This document shows positions 26,893 to 35,062 of a DNA stretch of 64,000 nucleotides, one piece after another. The notes beneath the pieces are model-generated. The model saw only the letters and a list, made by a program, of their open reading frames with translations. It was not told where the DNA came from and did not search any database. Both the position numbers and the translations under genes were made by a program. This stretch comes from Polycladidibacter hongkongensis. Lineage in GTDB: Bacteria > Pseudomonadota > Alphaproteobacteria > Rhizobiales > Stappiaceae. Location of the stretch: assembly GCF_001561995.1 (NCBI RefSeq), contig NZ_LLWC01000036.1, forward strand, positions 124,001 to 188,000, given 5' to 3'. Position 1 is the stretch's first letter; each line of letters starts with the position of its first letter.

Positions 26893-28083
26893 ATGACCAT
26901 TGATTTTGACCGGGAAGTCTCCCGTATCAACACGCATTCATTAAAATGGGACGAGCTGGGCAGCCGTTATCAGCTGGATCCTGCGGAAGCCCTGCCGATG
27001 TGGGTGGCTGATATGGATTTTCGCCCGCCGGAAGCTGTGGCGGAACTTCTGCAAGATGCGGCGGAGCATGGCATCAATGGCTATTACGGTGATAACGAGA
27101 CGTATTTAACCGCTGTTCAGAGCTGGATGGCGCGGCGACATGATTTCCCAATCGAAAAGGACTGGATTGTTTGGGTCCCGGGAATTGTCGCCGGATACTC
27201 CATGGCCATTCAGGCATTTTCACAGCCGGGTGACGGGGTGCTCGTGTTTTCGCCGGTGTACCACGCCTTTGCCCGTGCAGTGCACGCCAATGGGCGCAAG
27301 CTGGTCGAGAGCGAGCTTATCAATGATAACGGCTCCTATCGGATGGATTTCGAGCGCTTGCCAGAATTGGTAGATCAGCGCACAAAAATCTTGCTGCTGT
27401 GCAGCCCGCACAACCCGGGTGGGCGCGTGTGGCGCGAAGACGAGCTGCGCCAGCTTTGTGAATTTTGTATCGAACGGGGCATTCTCATCATCTCCGACGA
27501 GATCCATCAGGATCTGGTGTTTGAGGGGCACAAGCACATTGTAACCCAGACCCTCAGCCCGGAGATTGCCAAGAATACCATCACCTTTGTGGCGGCCTCT
27601 AAAACCTTCAATCTGGCTGGGTTTATGAGCGGATCGGCGATTATCAGCGACGATGGCCTGCGTCGTCGCTACAACGCGCAGCTGCATGCATGCGGCATTG
27701 GCGCGACCCGGCTTGGCCCACTCTCCACAGCGGCAGCCTATGACCACGGGGAAGTTTGGCTGGAAAAGCTGCTGCCGTACCTAAAGGAAAACGAACGCCT
27801 GCTCACTGAGGGGGTGGAAGCCGCTATTGCGGGCGCGAAAGTGATGCAGATGGAGGCAACCTACCTTTCATGGGTGGACATGTCCGGCGTCGATCTTGAG
27901 ATTTCTGAGATCACCCGGCGTGTTGAGCGGGTGGCAAAGATAGCGACCAACCATGGCGGTGCCTTTGGCAAGGGAGGAGAGCAGTATTTGCGCTTTAACA
28001 TCGCCTGCCCGCGTAGCACAGTTATTGAGGCAGTACATCGCCTTGAGCAAGCATTTGCCGATTTGCGGAAACAGAGCCGTTAA
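26893..28083 (+). CDS. MalY/PatB-type PLP-dependent C-S lyase or aminotransferase
   Basis: A 396-residue fold-type I PLP enzyme. The N-terminal LPMWVADMDFRPPEAV and HGINGYYG are typical of the MalY/PatB group, whose members cleave cystathionine or cysteine. The PLP lysine is in AASKTFNLAGFM, and SPHNPGGRVW and SDEIHQDLV are the other cofactor motifs. It likely functions in sulfur amino acid metabolism. AAGGA precedes the ATG. It follows the MBL gene by 59 bases, possibly in one transcript. Confidence 0.82.
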   Translation: MTIDFDREVSRINTHSLKWDELGSRYQLDPAEALPMWVADMDFRPPEAVAELLQDAAEHGINGYYGDNETYLTAVQSWMARRHDFPIEKDWIVWVPGIVAGYSMAIQAFSQPGDGVLVFSPVYHAFARAVHANGRKLVESELINDNGSYRMDFERLPELVDQRTKILLLCSPHNPGGRVWREDELRQLCEFCIERGILIISDEIHQDLVFEGHKHIVTQTLSPEIAKNTITFVAASKTFNLAGFMSGSAIISDDGLRRRYNAQLHACGIGATRLGPLSTAAAYDHGEVWLEKLLPYLKENERLLTEGVEAAIAGAKVMQMEATYLSWVDMSGVDLEISEITRRVERVAKIATNHGGAFGKGGEQYLRFNIACPRSTVIEAVHRLEQAFADLRKQSR

Positions 28084-28126
28084 AATTGGCAGAGCGTGCC
28101 GCTTGAAGGCGCAAAACGGTGATTTT

Positions 28127-28140
28127 GTGATATTTATCAC
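28127..28140 (+). promoter_or_regulatory. CRP/FNR-family operator candidate
   Basis: GTGATA-TT-TATCAC is a perfect inverted repeat, embedded in TGTGA-6 bases-TCACC, close to the CRP consensus. Its centre lies 41.5 bases upstream of base 28175, which would be the start expected from a -10-like TATCTA at 28163-28168. That is the class II activator position. Confidence 0.5.
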
Positions 28141-28174
28141 CGCATTTAAGTGCGCCCTGATGTATCTAGAATTA

Positions 28175-28310
28175 ACAAAGCAAAGAGTGCTCCCCAAGGC
28201 ACCGCATTATACAGCATGTTAGGACTGCTGCCCAAACAGGTCTAGATTGCTGCAAATGGCCCCAAATAGCCGTTGGTTCCAACCCCCGGAACCAGCGGCA
28301 TTTTCTTTTT
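28175..28310 (+). ncRNA. Candidate small RNA with three stem-loops
   Basis: Between malY and the DUF1499 gene, a gene-free stretch holds three consecutive hairpins: GTGC/GCAC (28187-28202), CAGCA/TGCTG (28212-28230) and a strong terminator (28269-28310). A CRP-like operator and -10-like hexamer precede it at suitable spacing. It could alternatively be only the 3' UTR of malY. It matches no RNA family I recognise. The 5' end is inferred. Confidence 0.4.
28269..28310 (+). terminator. Intrinsic terminator
   Basis: Twelve-pair stem (28269-28280 with 28288-28299, one G-T pair), seven-base loop, then ATTTTCTTTTT. It ends the malY transcript and/or the candidate small RNA. Confidence 0.85.
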
Positions 28311-28349
28311 AAAGGCTATTACAAATGGGAGAGCATTACCGGCCCTTGT

Positions 28350-29225
28350 TTAGCTTGCCGGTTTTTGCCCCGGCAAAGGCGCATCTTTCACTGCCTCTGC
28401 ATCTTGCGGCGAAAACTGCTCTGGCACAAAGGCTCGATTGTACTCCGCCCCAAACTTCTCCACCAACACAGCGTCCAGCTCCTTCCAGAAACGGCGGATG
28501 CGATTGGCGTTTTGTCCCAGATCGTGCGAACCGACACGGCTGACAGAGCGGATGTCTAACAACGCGCCTTCCGGATCTGGCGTGAAACGCAGCGCAACTT
28601 CGTCCACAAAACCGAAAACAGGTGTTTTCGCTTCCACTAAAGCAAATGATGTGCTGTCAAGCAAGGTTTGCGGTTCGTCATTATCTTGGCGCCCGGAAAG
28701 CACCAGGCGCCAGCCGTTGTTTTGTGCAGCTAACAAGGCCCCCTCGCTGAGCTGACGGGCAGAAAGACGAAAACGGCGCGGAACAATATCTGGATAGGCC
28801 TGCTGCTGCAACGCAATCTGACGCGCCCCGTAAACGTGACTGGTGCCGTTTGCACGCTCGCTCAAGAGTTGGGGCGGATTATCCAAATCGGTCGAGATGT
28901 CGTTCAAAGGCGGGAATGAGAGGTAACCATAAGAAAAGTAAAGCAGGGGAGCCAAGCATATTAAGCCGTAGAACATAGCGGTAATTGCATTGGTAAACCC
29001 CTTCCCCCCCTCAAACCAAAGGCGCAGCGCAGCAAAAATGCCAAGAAAACAGGCAATAAAGGCAAGCACCGCTGCAACAAGAAGCAGCACTACAAAGATC
29101 TCGCCTTCAACAAGGCCTAGGTGATGAAGACCAAAAGACAATAAGGTAAAACAGAGAACAAGGGCAGCTAAGCGTCTGGCGAAATGCGCAGAGAGCGAGT
29201 AGCGCTGTGGCAGTTGCACATACAT
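28350..29225 (-). CDS. DUF1499 family membrane protein
   Basis: A 291-residue protein with three hydrophobic segments in the first ~120 residues and a soluble C-terminal DUF1499 domain (~125-260) marked by YPDIVPRRF, WRLVLS and VDEVALRFTPDP. Members are widespread in alphaproteobacteria, and no function is established. The last ~25 residues are charged and variable. It stands alone on the minus strand. Confidence 0.7.
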   Translation of the reverse strand: MYVQLPQRYSLSAHFARRLAALVLCFTLLSFGLHHLGLVEGEIFVVLLLVAAVLAFIACFLGIFAALRLWFEGGKGFTNAITAMFYGLICLAPLLYFSYGYLSFPPLNDISTDLDNPPQLLSERANGTSHVYGARQIALQQQAYPDIVPRRFRLSARQLSEGALLAAQNNGWRLVLSGRQDNDEPQTLLDSTSFALVEAKTPVFGFVDEVALRFTPDPEGALLDIRSVSRVGSHDLGQNANRIRRFWKELDAVLVEKFGAEYNRAFVPEQFSPQDAEAVKDAPLPGQKPAS

Positions 29226-29371
29226 TCCGTTTCGCCGATGCCTCTTGTTTGCTTAGGGGGACATTGCTGGCTTGCGTTGCTGCTACAAAAAACAGCTGCT
29301 GCCAGCCCGCTTACAATGGTGAAAACTATGCCCGATGTGCGGTGGGTCCGCAAGGGAATGTCGCAGCCTGC

Positions 29372-29393
29372 TCTCCCTAGAATAATAGGGAGA
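29372..29393. repeat. Inverted repeat in the DUF1499/HAD intergenic region
   Basis: Eight-base arms TCTCCCTA and TAGGGAGA around GAATAA. No T-run follows on either strand. It is either a weak terminator for the HAD phosphatase gap or an operator. Confidence 0.3.
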
Positions 29394-29443
29394 ACAAGTA
29401 CTCGGGTTTAGGTCGAATTCAGCCGAAGTGTGGTGCTCTTTCC

Positions 29444-30169
29444 CTATGCGCTGATGGCTGTGTGCATTTCGGCATGCGGGAGCAATTGCACAATCTGCGA
29501 TAGGGAGGAAAACAGGTGATCACTGTTTGGCAGCAACTCTTCGACCGTGCAAGCACCGGTTGAAACGGCGACACGCACCATACCTGCCGCCTCGGCGGCG
29601 TGCATATCGTGCAAGCTGTCACCGACCATCGCGATTTCTTCTGGCCGCAGTTGCAGCTGTTTTGCGAAGGCAATGAGTTGGCCGGGCTCAGGCTTGGCGC
29701 CAAACCCGCTGTCATAGCCAACGACAAATTCAAAGTCCTGCAGGATACCCAGATGTTCCAATTGGCGGCGCGCTGTCGCAACAGTGCCGTTGGTTGCAAG
29801 ACCGAAGGGGATGCCGGCCCGTTTCAATGCTGTGAGCGTGACAATCGTATCATCAAACGGGGTAACTTCCTGCACAGAGTATTGAAGCAGACGATCTTCG
29901 ACCTCCGGCAAGAAAGTGGGATCATCAACGCGGCCCAGCTCTTTTGCCCATGTGCCCAGATACTGGGAGGGCGGCTGCGTTTTGAATGGGCTGCCTTCCA
30001 TAAAGGCGCCGGTGATGGTGTCAAATCCGAGCAGTGTTCCAAGTCGATGTTGTTGCTTCACATCGCCGCCGGACAAATGAATGATGAGATGATGGATCGC
30101 CGGGCCCCACGTGCGGTCAAAATCCGTCAAAGTGCCATCGCGGTCGAATAAAAAGGCCTTTATTGTCAT
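29444..30169 (-). CDS. HAD-family phosphatase (phosphoglycolate phosphatase-like)
   Basis: A 241-residue haloacid dehalogenase hydrolase. Motif I is FLFDRDGTLTDF (nucleophile and acid Asp), motif II is FGLATNGT, and motifs III/IV are AKPEPGQ and AMVGDSLHDM. The helical cap between motifs I and II fits the Gph/PgpB-like group. The substrate could be 2-phosphoglycolate or another small phosphate ester. GGAGA precedes the ATG. It is monocistronic as far as can be seen. Confidence 0.78.
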   Translation of the reverse strand: MTIKAFLFDRDGTLTDFDRTWGPAIHHLIIHLSGGDVKQQHRLGTLLGFDTITGAFMEGSPFKTQPPSQYLGTWAKELGRVDDPTFLPEVEDRLLQYSVQEVTPFDDTIVTLTALKRAGIPFGLATNGTVATARRQLEHLGILQDFEFVVGYDSGFGAKPEPGQLIAFAKQLQLRPEEIAMVGDSLHDMHAAEAAGMVRVAVSTGACTVEELLPNSDHLFSSLSQIVQLLPHAEMHTAISA

Positions 30170-30190
30170 TACTTCTCCGAGAATTCATAG

Positions 30191-30216
30191 GGTTGAGGCA
30201 GGGGGAGGCCTCAACC
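30191..30216. repeat. Inverted repeat upstream of the HAD phosphatase gene
   Basis: GGTTGAGGC and GCCTCAACC, nine-base arms with an eight-base loop, 22 bases before the HAD start codon. On the plus strand it is followed by TCTTTTAG, so it looks terminator-like in the direction away from that gene, but no plus-strand gene ends here. Confidence 0.4.
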
Positions 30217-30540
30217 TCTTTTAGCCGGGGGCATCGCAAGAAAATGAAAGCCGTATGTGATCGGTTCCAAGCCCCCCATGATTTTTACAGTTAATATAGG
30301 CTTGGCCGCGGCCTTCGTTAAGCTTCAATCACACTATTGCTGTTTTTTTTTGACAATTGCTGGGCGGTAACGATTTGTCGCAGCAGGCGACTGTGGTTTT
30401 TTTTCTCAAAAAGGCGCAGACATAAATAAGCCAGATTCACGAGGCAAACGCCTTGAGGTCGGCGAGTAAACGGCACAGCACTTCAATACGCTGCCCCGCC
30501 AGAACGATAGACGAGAGATGACCCCGAAAAGGGGAAAGAT
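30217..30540. other. Gene-free stretch before the small protein gene
   Basis: About 320 bases with no convincing gene. It includes T-rich runs near 30337-30350 and 30397-30404 and the likely promoter of the small gene at 30541. No RNA family was recognised. Confidence 0.4.
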
Positions 30541-30708
30541 ATGGCCACAGAACAAGCTAAATCCGCAAGCAAGCCCTCCAAACCAAACCTTGACGCTTTA
30601 TATGCACCAGTCGGTATTCGCGCTGTCGAGGCGGCAAACCGTTTTTGCAACAAAGGCCAACAGGCAGCAAATGCAGCAGTGATCTATTATCCGCATCCAA
30701 CGGACTAA
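30541..30708 (+). CDS. Small protein of unknown function (55 residues)
   Basis: An ATG preceded by AGGGGAAAG at good spacing opens a 55-residue frame: a Lys/Ser/Pro-rich head, then LDALYAPVGIRAVEAANRF and a hydrophobic/polar tail ending YYPHPTD. It has no signal peptide or membrane helix. It is followed 80 bases later by a strong terminator, so it has the layout of a real monocistronic gene. The segment YAPVGIRAVEAA looks like a conserved short motif, but I cannot name a family. Confidence 0.6.
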   Translation: MATEQAKSASKPSKPNLDALYAPVGIRAVEAANRFCNKGQQAANAAVIYYPHPTD

Positions 30709-30790
30709 TGATCGCAAGCGCTTCCAGCATCTGAATTGTGTGGTTAAGGGCAGCATTGTTGCTCGGCCTGCGCAATATAGAAGACCAACA

Positions 30791-30825
30791 GCACGCTTTG
30801 CCTGCAAAGCGTGCTTTGTTTGTTG
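30791..30825 (+). terminator. Intrinsic terminator after the small protein gene
   Basis: Perfect ten-base arms AGCACGCTTT (30791-30800) and AAAGCGTGCT (30807-30816) with a six-base loop, followed by TTGTTTGTT on the plus strand. Confidence 0.8.
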
Positions 30826-30871
30826 ATAGGCGTCTGTTTGGGCTGTGGCAAAGCGCTGCACCCAACAGCAT

Positions 30872-31510
30872 TTAGGGGTAAAGGCGGTCTTTACTCCATG
30901 TGTCTGTCGCCAGATCACGGCGAAAAACAAAGCGATCGTGCAAGCGGAAAGCGCGATCATGCCAGAACTCGATCTCAACCGGCTCCAAACAAAAGCCCGA
31001 CCAATGCTGGGGTCGAGGAATATCGCCAACTGCATATTTTGCAGCATAGCGCGCAACTTCTTTTTCAAGCGCAAAGCGACTTTCCAGAGGACGGGACTGC
31101 TTTGATGCCCAAGCACCAATGCGGCTTTTGCGTGGGCGAGAGGCAAAATAGGCATCTGCTTCTGCCTCACTCACCGGCACAACCTGCCCGCGGACGCGAA
31201 CTTGCCGACGTAGACTTTTCCAATGGAAGCAAAGCGCTGCTTTGGGATGTTGCGAGAGTTCCTGGCCCTTTACGCTCTCCAAATTTGTGTAGAACACAAA
31301 TCCGTTCGGGGAGAGCCCCTTCAATAACACCATGCGAATATTCGGGAGGCCATCGCTGTCAACTGTGGACAGAGCCATGGCATTGGGATCATTTGGCTCT
31401 TTTTTTTCCGCCTCAGCCATCCATTCTTCAAATAGCGGGTAAGGGGCATTGACAGAGGCCATGCTATCGATAGTAGACTGATCCTCGGGAGTTTCATGCT
31501 TGTTGGTCAT
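30872..31510 (-). CDS. pdxH: Pyridoxamine 5'-phosphate oxidase
   Basis: FMN enzyme that oxidises pyridoxine/pyridoxamine 5'-phosphate to PLP in vitamin B6 metabolism. The 212-residue protein contains [19 protein letters not shown], the FMN/substrate region [29 protein letters not shown] and the C-terminal dimer motif ending SKDRLYP. The start at [10 protein letters not shown] gives the family length; longer in-frame starts would run into the divergent lipoprotein gene. Promoters are in the 94 bases to that gene. Confidence 0.94.
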   Translation of the reverse strand: MTNKHETPEDQSTIDSMASVNAPYPLFEEWMAEAEKKEPNDPNAMALSTVDSDGLPNIRMVLLKGLSPNGFVFYTNLESVKGQELSQHPKAALCFHWKSLRRQVRVRGQVVPVSEAEADAYFASRPRKSRIGAWASKQSRPLESRFALEKEVARYAAKYAVGDIPRPQHWSGFCLEPVEIEFWHDRAFRLHDRFVFRRDLATDTWSKDRLYP

Positions 31511-31604
31511 GGGTGTTTCCCGCTGCTTAGCAATTTTTGTGAGCGCGGCCAGACCTGTTCGGCCATCAAGCGCCGCAGTTGAACCGGAGGCCCAGTTCAT
31601 TCCG

Positions 31605-32096
31605 ATGAAAAAGAGATATAGCAGAGTCGCCCGCCTTGGCCATCTCATCCTTGTCGTTTTTGCGGGTTTGGGCTGTACGGCCTGCGGACAAGTTGCTGGC
31701 TCGATGCAGGACGCAAAGGCTGATCTCGCGCAGAGTTCATCAAATGAATCTACGGCACATCTCGGCGCAAACGCCCCTGAAATTCAGAGGGATGACCAGC
31801 GAGCAATTGTGGCGCGCATTGAAGCGGCTCTCGCGAAAGACACAACAACAACTCCGACAGACCCGGTTTTGGAGCCATTGGCGTGGTCCAGCCCGGCAAC
31901 TGGCAATAGCGGCATTATCATGTCGTTGATGCAGGTAGATGATGCAACCAAGCTTGGGTGCACCGATTTTGTCACCAGTGCCAACACCTATACCGGTGTA
32001 AAGGCTTATACTGGCCGCACCTGCCCGGATGCCAACCATCAACAAAAAATTGTTGATCTTGCACCATTTGAGCCTGATACGGCGCAGATAAACTAG
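31605..32096 (+). CDS. Lipoprotein resembling RT0821/Lpp0805-family surface proteins
   Basis: A 163-residue protein with a positively charged N-terminus ([10 protein letters not shown]), a hydrophobic segment and Cys residues suited to lipidation (GLGCTACG). The C-terminal ~70 residues ([24 protein letters not shown]) resemble RT0821/Lpp0805-type surface proteins, which end with a CR...GxACR-like pattern. Function unknown; envelope location inferred. GGAGG lies upstream at a long spacing. Divergent from pdxH. Confidence 0.6.
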   Translation: MKKRYSRVARLGHLILVVFAGLGCTACGQVAGSMQDAKADLAQSSSNESTAHLGANAPEIQRDDQRAIVARIEAALAKDTTTTPTDPVLEPLAWSSPATGNSGIIMSLMQVDDATKLGCTDFVTSANTYTGVKAYTGRTCPDANHQQKIVDLAPFEPDTAQIN

Positions 32097-32265
32097 GCAT
32101 GGACACAAGCGCCGTTGGAAAGCGACCACTTTTGCAAGGGTCCTAACTGTTTTCCGGTGTTCTTTCAGCCTCGCGCAAGGAAACCACTTTGTAACTCGCC
32201 ACAAGTATTTTATTGTCGCGCCAAGTTCGCGCAGTTAAGCGCCTGTTTCTAGCTTATGGACACCT

Positions 32266-33264
32266 ATGAAAGATCCCTACCGAATTCTTGGGGTGGATAA
32301 GAGCGCCTCGGAAGCCGACATTAAAAAGGCCTTTCGCCGCCTTGCCAAGCAATACCACCCTGATCAGAACGCCGATAACCCGCAGGCGCAAGCCAAATTT
32401 GCGGAAGTGAACCAAGCCTACGAAGTCCTTGGAGATAAGGAGAAGAGGCAACAATTTGACCGCGGCGAGATCGATGGCGAGGGTAAGGCGCAGTTTAACC
32501 CTAATGACTTTGCCGGGTTTGGCGGCGCTGGTGCGCGTGGTGGACGTGGCGGTTTCGGCTTTTCCTCCGCTGGTCCCGCTGGCGGCGGCGGCGGTTTTGA
32601 CGATATCCTGAATGATATTCTTGGCGGCTTTGGCGGAGGCGGCAGACGCCGCGCTGCAGGTGCTGAGGGCTTTGGCGGCGGCGCAGGGGCCGGAGCACGG
32701 GCGCAATATGAAGCAAACAGCGCCAGCAAGGGCAAGGACGCAGCGCTAACCGCACGTATCAGCCTTGAAGATCTTGCTGGCAGTGGCAAGGCACGCGTTA
32801 AGCTCCCCAGCGGCAAAACCGTGGACGTGAAAGTTCCTGCGGGCACGCAGGAAGGCGACAAAATCCGACTAAAGGGACAAGGGCATGCCGGTGCTGGCGG
32901 CAAGACGGGCGATGCCTTGGTGGAAATTCGCTTTGCGGCACACCCCTTGTTTAAAGTTGATGGCTCAGATCTACGTATAGAACTGCCACTTACACTTTAT
33001 GAGGCGGTTCTTGGAGCAAAACTGCGAGTACCAACCTTGGATGGTGCGGTCAAAATTACTATTCCGGAGAACACCAGTTCAGGTAAAACCATGCGTCTTA
33101 AGGGCAAAGGTCTACCGAAGAAAACCGGCGGTGCTGGCGATCTGCTTGTGAGCTTGCAAGTGGCGCTGCCAGAGCAAGCGGACGAAGAGTTGGAAAACCT
33201 AATGCGGGCATGGCGTGAGCTCAAGCCCTATCGTGTCCGCGGCAACGAGTTTAACGGCAGTTAA
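32266..33264 (+). CDS. DnaJ-like co-chaperone (CbpA type, no zinc finger)
   Basis: A 332-residue J-domain protein. The J domain (1-70) has the essential HPD in AKQYHPDQN, followed by an exceptionally Gly/Phe-rich linker (~78-135) and two DnaJ C-terminal beta domains. The cysteine zinc fingers of DnaJ itself are absent, so it is a class II J-protein that would stimulate DnaK on selected clients. In many rhizobia such a gene lies between pdxH and fabI; here pdxH is close but fabI is ~20 kb away. Confidence 0.88.
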   Translation: MKDPYRILGVDKSASEADIKKAFRRLAKQYHPDQNADNPQAQAKFAEVNQAYEVLGDKEKRQQFDRGEIDGEGKAQFNPNDFAGFGGAGARGGRGGFGFSSAGPAGGGGGFDDILNDILGGFGGGGRRRAAGAEGFGGGAGAGARAQYEANSASKGKDAALTARISLEDLAGSGKARVKLPSGKTVDVKVPAGTQEGDKIRLKGQGHAGAGGKTGDALVEIRFAAHPLFKVDGSDLRIELPLTLYEAVLGAKLRVPTLDGAVKITIPENTSSGKTMRLKGKGLPKKTGGAGDLLVSLQVALPEQADEELENLMRAWRELKPYRVRGNEFNGS

Positions 33265-33351
33265 CAAAAGCGGTCGCGCAGCGATCCGCCGCTTAAATGT
33301 CGCGTAGCGGCCGTTTTCCTGCGCCTTGGCGCAGACACTGGAAAGATGTAG

Positions 33352-33390
33352 AGGCGGTAGGCTTTTTTAAATGCCAACCGCCTTTTCCGT
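33352..33390 (+). terminator. Intrinsic terminator after the dnaJ-like gene
   Basis: Stem aggcggt-a-ggc (33352-33362) with gcc-a-accgcct (33373-33383), one A/A mismatch, followed by TTTCCGTTTG. It lies between convergent genes and may act on both strands. Confidence 0.7.
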
Positions 33391-33395
33391 TTGTC

Positions 33396-34271
33396 TTATT
33401 TCACCAGCGCAGATAGCGGCTCAGGCGCTTCGCTGTCATCAGGAACAAAGAAATCCGGCATTAGGTCCTTACTTGGGTCAACGCGGTAGCTATCAAAATT
33501 GCTCGTACCATGCGCGGCCAGCAGCGTATCGTCGATATAAAAGTTGCCTGTGGCTTCACGCTCGTTACTGGTGAAAATCACATGGGCGGCATCGGCGAGG
33601 ATTTCCGGCGTGCGGCTCGCGCTCACCATCTCCGCGCCGCCCAGCAGATTTTTCACAGCAGCGGTGGCGATTGTGGTGCGTGGCCATAAAGCATTCACAG
33701 CGATGCCTTTGGAGCGCAACTCCCCAGCCAGCCCAAGCACCGCGAGGCTCATGCCATATTTTGCGATAGAGTATGGTGTGTGGTTTTTGAACCACTTTTC
33801 CTGCATGTCCAATGGCGGCGACAGCATCAATATATGCGGATTTTGCGATTGTTTTAGGTAGGGCAAGGCTTTTTGAGCGCATAGCAGCGTGCCGCGGGTG
33901 TTGATTTGATGCATCAGATCAAATCGCTTCATCTCGATTTTTTCCAGCGGCGTCAAGTTAATCGCGCTGGCATTATTTACGAGGATATCAAGACCGCCAA
34001 ACGTCTCGGCGGTTTTGGCCATGGCCTCGGCCACGCTTTGCTCATCACGAACGTCTACAGCTAGTGGCAAAGCCTTACCGCCCAATGCTTCCAACTCTGC
34101 AGCAGCGGTGTAGATCGTTCCTTCAAGGCGGGGATGTGGTTCGGTGGTTTTTGCGGCAATAGCGATGTTCGCGCCGTCCTTTGCCGCCCGCTTGGCAATG
34201 GCCAGGCCAATGCCTCGAGAAGCGCCGGTGATAAACAGGGTTTTCCCCGCAAGAGTAGGTTGTGTGCTCAT
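33396..34271 (-). CDS. Short-chain dehydrogenase, HSDL2-like
   Basis: A 291-residue NAD(P)-dependent oxidoreductase. The cofactor motif is GASRGIGLAIAKR; NNASAINL follows; the catalytic serine region is LMLSPPLDM and the active site YSIAK. The N-terminal loop KTTEPHPRLEGTIYTAA is characteristic of hydroxysteroid dehydrogenase-like protein 2 homologues. It lies just downstream of an enoyl-CoA hydratase and an acyl-CoA dehydrogenase on the same strand, suggesting acyl-CoA or lipid metabolism. Confidence 0.82.
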   Translation of the reverse strand: MSTQPTLAGKTLFITGASRGIGLAIAKRAAKDGANIAIAAKTTEPHPRLEGTIYTAAAELEALGGKALPLAVDVRDEQSVAEAMAKTAETFGGLDILVNNASAINLTPLEKIEMKRFDLMHQINTRGTLLCAQKALPYLKQSQNPHILMLSPPLDMQEKWFKNHTPYSIAKYGMSLAVLGLAGELRSKGIAVNALWPRTTIATAAVKNLLGGAEMVSASRTPEILADAAHVIFTSNEREATGNFYIDDTLLAAHGTSNFDSYRVDPSKDLMPDFFVPDDSEAPEPLSALVK

Positions 34272-34294
34272 GACTATTCCTTTTGTCGCGGTGA

Positions 34295-35029
34295 TTAACC
34301 GGCTTTACTCATAAATTTCATAAAGGCCTGCTGCGCTTCTGTTGAAAGCAGGCGCTGCTCAAACAAGGCAATCTCCTCTTGCATGCGGGCCATCACTTGC
34401 TTTGCATCCGGGCGCAACAACTGTCGCGATAGACGCAAGGCCTCACGAGGTTTTTGTGCAATTGTGGCGGTCAGCGTTGATACGGTTTCATTTAACTGTG
34501 CTGCGGGCACTATCTGATTGACAAGGCCGCAGCGGTGCGCATCTTCCGCGCTGAAGCTGTTGCCAAGGCACAGCAGCTCAAATGCCTTTTGATGCCCCAT
34601 CAAGCGCGGCGCGAGCAGGGATGCCGCAGCTTCTGGCACCAGCCCAAGGTCCACAAAAGGTGTTTTCAACCTAGCAGTATCCGCCGCGATCACCATATCG
34701 CAATGGAAGAGCATCGTGGTGCCCACGCCAATAGCATCACCTTCAACAGCTGCGATCAGCGGTTGCTGACAGGTCACCAAGGCCTTTAAAAAGCGCTCCA
34801 CCCCTTCCGGCTTGGTTTGATTGGCATGAAAGCGCATGAAATCCATGATGTCATTCCCAGCGGTGAAGCCCCCTCCAGCTCCACGCAGCACATGACACGC
34901 GATCGTTTCATCTTGTCGCTCCAGAGCTTGCGCCATGCTCATGTACATGGCGTCGGTTAGAGCGTTTTTCTTTTCTGGCCGCGACATGGTGATGTATTGG
35001 CAGCCATTTTTAACTTCGATCTCGATCAT
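34295..35029 (-). CDS. Enoyl-CoA hydratase/isomerase family protein
   Basis: A 244-residue crotonase-fold protein. The oxyanion-hole segments are GGGFTAGNDIMDF and EGDAIGVGTTMLFHCDMV; DLGLVPEAAAS follows. It probably hydrates or isomerises enoyl-CoA in fatty acid oxidation. The residue pattern fits the isomerase-like subgroup as well as the hydratases. GGGGGAG precedes the ATG. It lies 33 bases after the acyl-CoA dehydrogenase gene. Confidence 0.82.
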   Translation of the reverse strand: MIEIEVKNGCQYITMSRPEKKNALTDAMYMSMAQALERQDETIACHVLRGAGGGFTAGNDIMDFMRFHANQTKPEGVERFLKALVTCQQPLIAAVEGDAIGVGTTMLFHCDMVIAADTARLKTPFVDLGLVPEAAASLLAPRLMGHQKAFELLCLGNSFSAEDAHRCGLVNQIVPAAQLNETVSTLTATIAQKPREALRLSRQLLRPDAKQVMARMQEEIALFEQRLLSTEAQQAFMKFMSKAG

Positions 35030-35062
35030 TTCTCCCCCAATAGTCCGGTTCGCCGGCAGGGC

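Noticed and set aside
29168-29353. 61-codon minus-strand frame with a hydrophobic start overlapping the DUF1499 start
   Set aside because: It overlaps a better gene by 58 bases and has no convincing ribosome site; its Cys-rich tail is likely chance.
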